Below are positions 50,323 through 64,000 of a DNA stretch of 64,000 nucleotides, piece by piece. The stretch spans positions 28,384,379 to 28,448,378 of the forward strand of contig NC_049981.1 in assembly GCF_000003815.2 (NCBI RefSeq), read 5' to 3'. The position numbers were made by a program, and so were the translations under genes. The stretch is from Branchiostoma floridae (lineage: Eukaryota; Chordata; Leptocardii; Amphioxiformes; Branchiostomatidae). Each line of letters starts with the position of its first letter. Within the stretch, counting starts at the first letter, position 1. The notes beneath the pieces are model-generated. The model was not told where the DNA came from, did no database searches, and worked only from the letters and a program-made list of their open reading frames with translations.

Positions 50323-52590
50323 ATGGCAGATAACAGAAGATCTCAAAGCATCAAGTCTTTGGGGAGACAAAGCACACCTGGACTTTTGAACTTCAATCCT
50401 GACAACTGGAATCAATCAAGCAATAACCAGGTAAGTGGTCAAGAAGTTACTCCTCCAACTCAAACCAACCCAGAGAAACATGTCGGAGCATTATCGCTAA
50501 CGTTCTCTCTCTTCTTTTTTTGTTTCATTGCCTGTCTTAACTATACGTTGTATTAGGTAGCATTACTCTGGTTGCTTAATGAACGTGTAATCCTAACCGT
50601 GACCTTTGGGAAAAGCATTGCAAAAGACAGCTTTAGAAGTATTTCTACAAGGATAAACATCTCCAAGGATGTGACAGAATCAAAAACGTAATCCTTATAT
50701 CCTTTTTCTTCGTCGTTCTTCAAGAAAACCCAAGACAACCCCGCATTTCGAGATGATGAGGAAGCAGGCTCGGCAGGGACTACAGAAAGCCAACAAGAAG
50801 AATCGCCTAGTAGTATGGAGCAAGGTGTAAATAATGGTCAGACAAGTGACCCGAAACCGCTGCCATGTAAGAATATCATCGTTATTGTTCTTTCTCTCCT
50901 TTTCTGTTTCATTGGTTGCATTAACTACATAGGCAGTATTGGTCTGGAGGTTTTGTGCATGTGGGATCTGAACTTGGGGCGAAGCATGGCAAACTCAGTG
51001 GCAGGGATGCATACAAACCAAACTTGGTCAAGGATAAACGACACATGTGATCCCGCGAAATCTCAGGAGGATATCCCTTATGACCTGATTGACCTTGTAC
51101 TTTACATTCAACCTGCCATTGTTGTTATCTTCTGGAAATTCAAATTGGCAAAGCACGTTGATGAATACGAAGGAGGTTACGGTACCGACAAACAGGAGAA
51201 AAACTACCGTTTGCGTCGCACTTGCTACTTCATTTCCTTGAACTGGTTATTCCTTTTCCTTTTCCACTGCGTGGAATGTACAAGTTGTTCTTTCTTAAAC
51301 CCCAACGTTGTTTTCGGCACGGCGATTGAAATTATAAACAAAACAGCTTGCCCCTGGATAAGCATCGCCTTTCAAATGACGCTAGTGCCCGTGTACAGCT
51401 TGTGCTGTTGGTACGCCACTAACATGGCATGCGTGCTTCGCCGACGAGCTAAGAAGATAAAGGAAAAATCCGAGCAACTTTTTGGCACTGATAATCAAAC
51501 TAAAGATCCAAGGGCGATTCTAAAGGAACTATATACGGAGTTACTCTATGATACTTGGGGTGAGAAAGTTTGGAAGAATATTTCTTTTGTCATGAACATC
51601 ATGATGTATATCGCCGTCATCCTTTGTCTACTTTACACACATGTGTACATATCGGAAGTCGAGCTGACACTGGGGGCATGGTTTAGTCACTTCATGCGGC
51701 TGTTGACTATAGCATCTCTAGCTCTAACACCTTACATGCACGTTGCATTTGCCTGTGTTAGAGTGACCGAAGCGTTTAAGAAGATGTCAGAAAAAAGTAT
51801 AGAAGCCGAGCGACAGGATTACCATACAGACAGTAAGTACAATGATCATATTGCTGATTATGAATCTCGGGACTCAGGTCATGTTGACATGGGAGATATA
51901 GCAGTGCAGTGCGGTATCCCCAGCGAGAGGGAGAAGAGAGCTGATCGAATAAAAAATCGTGTCCAAGTGACCAAAGCGATGAAAGCAAGGCGGAACGATT
52001 TAACATTTGAAGATTCCCACACTAACCAGAGTGCTAAATCTGAGGAAGTTAAGATAGCTATTGAAATAAAAGAGATAGTCCAGTCGAGTGAAAGACGTGC
52101 ACAGTGGGCCAGGCTAATCAAAGAGATAGCCAAAGCTCAGGATACAGTGCTTTATAATGGGATACTTAGTTCGCTGTACACAACCCGGAATGGTGTACAC
52201 TGGACTATGTTAGGCATGGTAGGCGCTGTGGCATGGGAAGTTCTTGACCACTTAAATGCCTTTGACGAGAGCAAGGTCAGTGACACAAGTAAGGAAAGGT
52301 TTATGGTGGCATTGTTCGGTGCTCTGGCACTTGCAGCCGGCATGTCAGGGGTGCTGTTTGTGTTGTTTTGGCAGATCTGTGGCTGCTGCGGTTGTGGCAA
52401 TGTGCCGTTCAAAAAGACATGTTGCACAAACCTATCGTACAAAACAGGTGAAACGGACAAAACGAAAACGAAAATTTGCCTGGTCGCATTTGCAACCCTT
52501 ATCCTATGGAGCACAATATATACTTGTTTCTACTTCGCCGTCTCCGAGGATAATGATTGCACAATGGAACTGAATCCTCTTGTTACATAG
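50323..52590 (+). CDS. Unrecognised polytopic membrane protein, paralogue B, 657 residues
   Basis: Unrecognised family; intact copy of the pair. Exon 1 is 50323-50430 (MADNRRSQSIKSLG..., donor gtaagt), exon 2 is 50725-52590 (TAG), joined in phase 0. The N-terminus is acidic with PSS/EE stretches. Nine or so hydrophobic segments start at IIVIVLSLLFCFIGCINYIG. Cysteines cluster in HCVECTSCSF and ICGCCGCGN. A basic patch (CVLRRRAKKIKEK) follows segment 4. A charged cytosolic-type loop of about 150 residues separates segments 6 and 7. Four hydrophobic segments follow the HCVEC motif before that loop. The order and spacing of motifs equal those of paralogue A, 2.7 kb upstream in the same orientation, so the pair arose by tandem duplication. 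No receptor, channel or transporter signature that I know is present. Confidence 0.85.
50441..50690 (+). pseudogene. Decayed copy of the first membrane-segment exon in intron 1 of paralogue B
   Basis: The intron sequence translates to SLFFFCFIACLNYT, stop, then WLLN and FGKSIAKDSFRSISTRIN. This parallels SLLFCFIGCINYIG, MWDLN, LGRSMANSV and SRINDTC in exon 2. DNA similarity runs from tttcattg.ctg..ttaacta to aggataaac. The frame is open from the exon 1 donor to TAG, so intron retention would yield an 89-residue, one-segment protein. Confidence 0.7.
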
Positions 52591-54207
52591 TAAGTGAATA
52601 AAATAATAGGTAAAGTGGAGGAATGGGCAGTACACATATTAAGGAATCTATACCAATTTTTTATTTGACTTTCTACGTGTAACTAACTTGACAAACACAT
52701 TTTGGTGACTAAAATAATCTCCTGTTGTCCTATTGTTAAACACGTTTTCATCGTTTGTGTTGAATTCAACACTATCTAATACACCTAAACCTTTGCCCCC
52801 ACATGTCAAAACATGTGAAAGACGACCGAATCCTGAAGTTGTGATGTCAGGGGGAATGCTCTACTTGAAATCTTCCCACCATATCTGTGGTGTTGTAATT
52901 TTATTAAAAAATTCAGGTTCAATTAAACAAATTAACATTTACTATATACATGCGACGCAAGAACGTTTTCTGCTGTTTTTGCTACATTGAGTTTGCCAAG
53001 CCAAACTAGAATAGCCAAACAGTTATGTAATTAATGTAAATAATGTTACAGATTTTGAGAGAAGACATATATTCTACTGTATTCAAATTGGCAATGACAG
53101 CGATAATTTGAACTTTCCACATGCACCATATGTCCATGTGTGTTCTCTAAACTGTCTGTCATTATGAATAGTCAATTATAGTATGTCAGCAATCAGAATT
53201 ACAAATATGCACCTGTTGTGAAATATATTGGACATAGAAATGCAAGATGCATTTACGTTAAAGTGCTTTTTGTGTTTATTTTGCACAACTAAGAAGCCAA
53301 TGCAAAAGGAAAACTTGAAGCTGTTGTGCTACTTTGTGGTATGTGTCAATGGCCATGACTGGATTTACTCATCCTGAATTAAAAAATCATATAGTCATGT
53401 TAACAGTGATTCAAGTACCATCCATATGCAATTTGAGTAAGATGATTTTGACCATATACATAGACTCTATCCACATTTCATACAAGTAGATAAATGTAGG
53501 TCTTACTTGTATAGCAACTATGGCCTGCAGACACTGTACATACCTGGTAGATTATGGACAAAAGCATGTACATGTAATTTCACATGGCAGCAGATGTAAA
53601 AAATCTTCGTTAATGATGGGACAGGTAGTGATTTGTCAATGAAGGTGTATGCATTACTGATGTGTCAGTGTCACAAAGATAACAGATGTTATCTGAAATG
53701 TCTGATTGTTTTCCATATCCTATCCTGTTGCCTGCATACTTGTTTTATTATTGATTGCAAAGTGTGCACCTTTAATTTTTTCTGACAAGCATGCCAATTC
53801 CTATGAAAATGATCTCCATTCATGACTGAATAAATAGGCATTTGTGCAATTTCTATACATTGCAACTTTGTGAAAGGACTAAAAAGACAAGAATAAATGT
53901 ACAAATAAAATTGGTTGAAAGGTTTATGGTGAAATCTTCAGTGTTTTCAATGTGTTAGTGTTGTGTATTTTGAAACATGTATGTTCATGTTACACTGAAT
54001 ATCTGTGTAACCCTTGCATATTCAAACACTAAATGAGTATGGAAATTTTAATGTCTGAACATACAATGTATATTTTGGACCAGAAAGAGATTATCTACTA
54101 TAAATGAAAGATTTTAAGGCTTTATAATTAAATCCAAGAACCACAAAGAACTTATCAAACACAGCAAACACCACAACAATAAATTTTGGATATATTCATT
54201 TTGTTTT
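52591..54207. other. Intergenic, no gene seen
   Basis: AT-rich sequence. It begins with the 3' UTR of paralogue B (aataaaataatag just after the stop) and reaches the likely RPS24 3' end. No supported coding region or clear repeat. Confidence 0.5.
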
Positions 54208-54324
54208 ATTTTTGCCCACTGATGGAAGGGCTATAAAGTAGTAAACTGGCTGATGGTGACATCATCCCTGTGGATATAGTCCTCAGGTAACACTTCAAGC
54301 ATGGACCCTCAGCTGGGCAGTTTA
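54200..54324 (-). other. RPS24: Candidate RPS24 terminal exon (stop codon and 3' UTR)
   Basis: On the minus strand a 3' splice site (tgattatttgcag) is followed at once by TAA (54324-54322). AATAAA lies at 54213-54208. As the exon at 56282-56172 ends in phase 0 with KK, this would close a 131-residue S24. Vertebrate RPS24 also places its last one to few codons in separate tiny exons. Inference. Confidence 0.5.
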
Positions 54325-56171
54325 CTGCAAATAATCAAATACAAATGGGTAAGTACACAACTTATGATACATTATACAGGTTGCCATGTAAGGACTGCCA
54401 CAATCTCAGTACAAAAGAAAACAACAAAAGGCAGACTCAGAGAAACAAGAAAGAAACAATTTATACAAAAAATAGACTAGACTCTTCTAATGCTATTGTG
54501 TTGGTTGTTGCCAACATCCTACTAAACTTGATCCGCTAAGTACAAAACATGCAAATGCCTTGCAGAAAATGCAAAACACTGTCGCCATCCAAACACAAAC
54601 ACATCTGCGACAATCATGTTGAAGTCTTGTGCACACATCTCATGCACATCTCACCTTCAGGGTACCCACATAGACTATGTCTCAACGTCCCTGAGTGTGT
54701 GTGAAGAGGGAGGGTATCAGGAAGAACAGCAACCAGGGAGGGAAAATGGCAAGAAGAGATAAAAGATACCCAAAGAAATGTTAAAACAATCAACGGTCAA
54801 AGAAAAGAGCAACATTTAACAAGAGGTAAAAATATCACACTCATATCACACAAAAGGTTGAAACATGTAGATCTCTAACACAAAAAGAAGAAAATCGATA
54901 AAAAGGGAAATAAACGGCTAACCCTGTATGAAAACCCATGTTTTAGCATGTTGATGAAATGTTATTCTTACTATTTTTCAAGTTTCAACATGAACTTGAA
55001 GTTTACAAGCCAGCAAGTCTCCAGAGATATCAATTTTTGCCGTGCACTATACTTATAAGCAACCGGGAGCAAAAATAATGCCTGAGATGCACAATCATAC
55101 AAACAGTACCATAAACTGTTCAGTCAGAGAAGCCATTTATGCAGATAATCTGTTTGTAAACTCCATGCAAACTTGTCATGCAACTGACTGTTATAAAATA
55201 ACAACAACCCAATAACAATGAACCTGTTCCATTTCAAACATGCCACGAAACAGAATAGAGTTTTGATGTATTTGTGCACTGACCGAATGGCTAGGGTCAA
55301 AGTGCAACAAATTGAAGGTTGTCCAAAATGCTTTCTGACATCCTATTTTCCATAAACCCAAGGCAATAAAGACACTGGACTTTTCACACAATACCCAGGA
55401 CAGAATATTAGCAACACCAGATTTTGAGTTGGGCAGGCTTAAGGTAAAGTCATGCAGGTGAGAAACATCCATGCCCACCTGAGCTTCAGGCTGACAGGTG
55501 CATGAAACAAGACAAGGTCAGACAGGGACAAGGTCAGAGGTTAAAGGTTAATCTACAGATCATCAGTGTTTGGAGAGATGCGTGATATCATATAGAAGCA
55601 TTACAATTTACATACTTCAGGATTTCTGGACTGCCAACATTTTTTGGACAGTTAACTTTGCTAGTTTATTTTTTCTTTTCTTTTATGATTTCATATAACT
55701 GGGAAGACATCTTTTATCATGCAATTATTACTGCTTTCCTGTTGCTTTGTCTCCAAACACTGATCATACAAAATAGGTTAGTCACCAACAAGGACAGACA
55801 GTAGATATTAATAGTTCTATAAATTCGACATCTGTTCAATTTCTACAGGAATACGGGGAAAAGCTATCTAATATAGACGGGAAGACTCTGAAGAGAGTGA
55901 GCACTTTCCAGTTATGATTAGAGGCCGAGGACAAAACTTGTTAGTTGAGAGTAAGTGGCAAGTATGAGGGTGCATGCAGAACATTCATACAGTAACATGT
56001 AATGTAAATGACATATACTAGACCTAGAAGACAACAGATATCTTCACTACTAAGAATTTGATTATTTGCGATGCATATTTTTAAACTAGAGCAAAAATAT
56101 ATTTATTGATTGAAGGAACATCAAAAGTGTAGCACACTGCAGCATCTCTCTGCTGTGTCATCATGACATAC

Positions 56172-58379
56172 CTTCTTGCCAGCAGATACTTTAGTCTTCT
56201 TTACACCCCGAACCTTCTTCTGCCGGTTCTTTCTCTCCTTACGTTGTTTCCGAGAGGGCTTCTTCTTTTCATACAAACCATGCTGTGGACAGGTAAAAGA
56301 CAGACTCATTAGTGCTTAACTAATTATGAACATAACATATAAGTCAATTTTTTTCTAACGATGACGTGACAACAATACCAAACAATATAATATATAAATT
56401 TCCATTATTTATCTACTTTGGGACAACTTGAAACTTTATTCTTTCCCTTGCTTCACAAGTAATGAAGAATATCATAATTTAGTACTATTAATACTAAAAT
56501 AGGATCTTCATCAGTACTTACGCCAAAAAGCAGTCACTAAAGCAGGGCTTAAGTTAAAATACTTTTTTCTGCATACCTGCACTGGTGCAGGTAACATTAA
56601 AAATTACCTGCACCAGACAAATCTTACCTGCACCACTCTGAATTTGAAAGAGTATGGATCATAATAAAATTGTTAAGGAACCAATGCTATTTTTTTCTTT
56701 TATACTTTATAGGTGGTAACAGTCAATGCAGCTAATAACAATGCACAAACACCTACATGTACATAATCATATGACATTCATGTATAAAACCCAGTACATG
56801 ACCCAGTGCAGGTTAGGTGCAGGTAGACATCACAAATACCTGCACAGCTCCAATTTTACCTGCACTAATCTGCATATGCAGGTGGTATTTTGAGCCCTGC
56901 TAAAGCAACTGGATATGATTTTGGAAATGGCCAGACGTTTAAGTGTCACTGACGAAAGATAGCGGATTTCCAAAATCATTTCCAGTTGCTTGAGTAACTG
57001 CTTTTTGGCGTATCGTATTATCTGGATGTCTAACCTTCATTGACGTTCTTTTGTACTTGTTTGGCCTATCATTAATGATTAAGAGGTTGGAGAGAGACAT
57101 CTGTCTGTCTGTATCTGTATCTATATAGCCGGAACACACCAGCTGTGTGACATCTAATTCACTACTTTATTTGCAGGTTGAGACCTTTTCCAGTATTCAT
57201 CTTACATTTCTCTAGATAACAACAAAACTAAAAGCACCTACCCTGGCCAGCCTGTAGTTGGGTTCCATCTTCTTTGCGAAGTCCAAGGTATCGTAGATCA
57301 GACCAAAGCCGGTGGTCTTGCCACCGCCAAACTGGGTGCGGAACCCAAAGACAAAGACGACGTCGGGTGTGGTCTTGTACATCTTGGCGAGCTTTTCGCG
57401 GATTTCTGTCTTGGGAATGGTGGCTCGCCCCGGATGCAGAACATCCACGACCTAAAAAACACAAACATTTCACCTTTAATAACACATTAACAGTAACAGT
57501 ATGCTTTAAGTTTATGTAACTTTATTTAGTCATTACCATCATTTTTGTAATAACGAACAGGTTTCTCAAAAGCACATTACACCGATATGGAGACAAGTAA
57601 CTGGAACATACCATCTGCTTCCGCTGCATCAAGCGGTTGGTGAGGAATTTCCTCGTTCTTACGGTGACGACACCCTCACTCTGTCAGAAGGAAAAGGGCT
57701 CAGTCATTATCATATGTACATACATAGCATTACATTAGATATCATAAATGGTTGATAAATTTCTGATATGAACCATAATCAAATGTCATAATTTACATAA
57801 ATTTATCATAGCTGTACTAATAGGAATGACAAATTCACAAATTCTAATACGTGTGATATGGTAATACTAGTAACTGAAATATTTCATATAGATTGGGGCA
57901 TTTGTGTGCATGTTTTTCTACGGAACAGAGTCCTCTTGGGAAGTTGTACATGGAGAAAGAAGACGTTTGCGCAAAGAAATTATGGCACATCACAAGTACC
58001 CCCCTCCCCCATTTTATTTTGACTTTTGTAGTACCCTTCTTCATATAGAGAAATACTCATAAATGTGGTTTAAAGTTACGTTCGCAAAGAATTCAACACT
58101 GATAAACAGACGTTTATTTATTGTTGACTATTCCAACTAGAAATTTTGTTCACTGTTCGTCCTGACATGCCTGCACGTAAATATATATGTCCCTGCCTGG
58201 TGCCAAGATGCACACATTTGGAAACGTCTCTAAGTACTATTAATAGGTTACATGACCGAAATGTTGATTTCTTACGACGCATCGATAAGTTATATATCCT
58301 TACGCGTGATACAGGTAACACGATGACACTAATAACATTGAGATATTACAGGATTTTGTTGGTGTTTCTCACTCACCAT
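56172..58379 (-). CDS. RPS24: 40S ribosomal protein S24 (eS24)
   Basis: Component of the small ribosomal subunit. Minus-strand exons: ATG alone at 58379-58377, then 57680-57612, 57451-57242 and 56282-56172, all phase 0; the stop is in a later exon (candidate at 54322). The sequence carries [58 protein letters not shown] and [20 protein letters not shown], all diagnostic. An initiator codon isolated in exon 1 is also the arrangement in vertebrate RPS24. The 5' UTR contains a pyrimidine run (ttctctttccct, 58412-58401), a probable 5' TOP start. Visible length is 131 residues, the normal size. Confidence 0.96.
56519..57012. mobile_element. MITE with tacgccaaaaagcagt termini, split by a hAT-like insertion
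   Basis: Left end tacgccaaaaagcagtcact...aagcaactgg.tatgattttgg is the inverse of the right end ccaaaatcatttccagttgc ... actgctttttggcgta. The left arm is interrupted by the element at 56543-56899. Without that insertion the host is about 135 bases. It lies in the last RPS24 intron. Confidence 0.8.
56543..56899 (-). mobile_element. hAT-like MITE with TGCAGGT arrays, copy 2
   Basis: Reverse-oriented relative of 14509-14848. Termini cagggct and gagccctg, several acctgca/tgcaggt arrays, and shared core text (ttgttaaggaaccaatgcta against its complement at 14720). Flanked by the direct repeat ctaaag on both sides, partial evidence of an 8-bp duplication. Confidence 0.82.
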
Positions 58380-58965
58380 TTTGCCTGATTTCGGGCCACA
58401 GGGAAAGAGAACGAAATCGAGGGCGAGAAGTCACGTTAAACCTCGCGCGAACTGGCGAGATGTTCAGTTGCTTTCCTCAAAACGCATTGAAAAAGAATCA
58501 ATAAATGTGACAACTTCCATACATTTTTATGTAATATTCTAGTATCTAATAGATTTACTAGACAAAAAATATTTTTCTTTTATAAATCTCTATTTAGATC
58601 AAAATCTTATTTGTTATTTACTTATCCGATAACGTTCTGTCAGTCTGATGCGGTGTTTGACCCCATTTCCTAAAGTTCACCAAATTTGCTCGAGCTCTGA
58701 ACCATGAGATTTTTGGCCTGTAATTGCACAACCACTTGAAATATCTTTCTAAATAGATTCCCCGTGTGTCTACCTGTAGCTGTACGTTAACGCTGTAAAT
58801 ATCAACGAGCTACGTTTGTTACACGAACTTGGAATCGAGTCTCGACAGGATCGCCAGCTGCCCCCCTCCCTCATTTTTTTCATCACACAAATTTGACAAA
58901 AGGAGCAAACTGTTTTCAACAAACTCACTAACGTGTTCCAACATGCAGTATGATCATGCCTGACG
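58380..58965. promoter_or_regulatory. Divergent intergenic region between RPS24 and PARG
   Basis: 586 bases between the two start codons. The RPS24 pyrimidine-tract start lies near 58412. No TATA box is obvious for PARG. A shared promoter is possible but less clear than for INTS10/PCBD. Confidence 0.45.

Positions 58966-64000
<5,035 letters not shown>

Overview
The window looks like a eukaryotic nuclear scaffold from an invertebrate chordate, most likely a lancelet (Branchiostoma-like). The reasons are single-copy metazoan genes closely matching vertebrate families, short GT-AG-split exons, a globin with three coding introns, very dense small DNA transposons, and two assembly gaps (32563-32662 and 37883-38725). 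There is no bacterial, CRISPR or operon structure. Family names come from recognition of protein sequence; no database was searched. Exon borders were set by hand from GT/AG signals and phase matching.

Layout: (1) 274-12367, + strand: the 3' part of WDFY3/ALFY (BEACH, WD40, FYVE), its introns full of tandem duplications and transposons. (2) 12732-17081: a large foldback element with arms of about 1.1 kb, TTAA target duplications and younger elements nested inside; then about 3.3 kb with no visible gene. (3) 20428-22018, - strand: a four-exon globin with a TATA box. (4) 23846-25456, - strand: an XK-related membrane protein. (5) 27405-39871, - strand: INTS10, about 18 exons, one cut by a gap. 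(6) 40116-41765, + strand: a pterin-4a-carbinolamine dehydratase (PCBD type) starting 244 bp from INTS10, head to head. (7) 42643-44615: a second foldback element and a miniature LTR element whose LTRs carry a tRNA-like segment. (8) 44904-47645 and 50323-52590, + strand: two tandem paralogues of a polytopic membrane protein family that I do not recognise; the first carries an apparent one-base frameshift and the second has a decayed copy of its own exon in its intron. (9) 56172-58379, - strand: ribosomal protein S24, head to head with (10) PARG at 58966-63526, + strand, cut by the window end before the catalytic signature.

The genes do not form one pathway. Most are housekeeping genes (selective autophagy, Integrator/snRNA processing, translation, poly(ADP-ribose) turnover, pterin recycling). 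The least ordinary parts are the unrecognised membrane-protein pair, the miniature LTR element, and two places in WDFY3 where the acceptor plus the 5' half of an exon has been tandemly copied, leaving rows of decoy splice acceptors.
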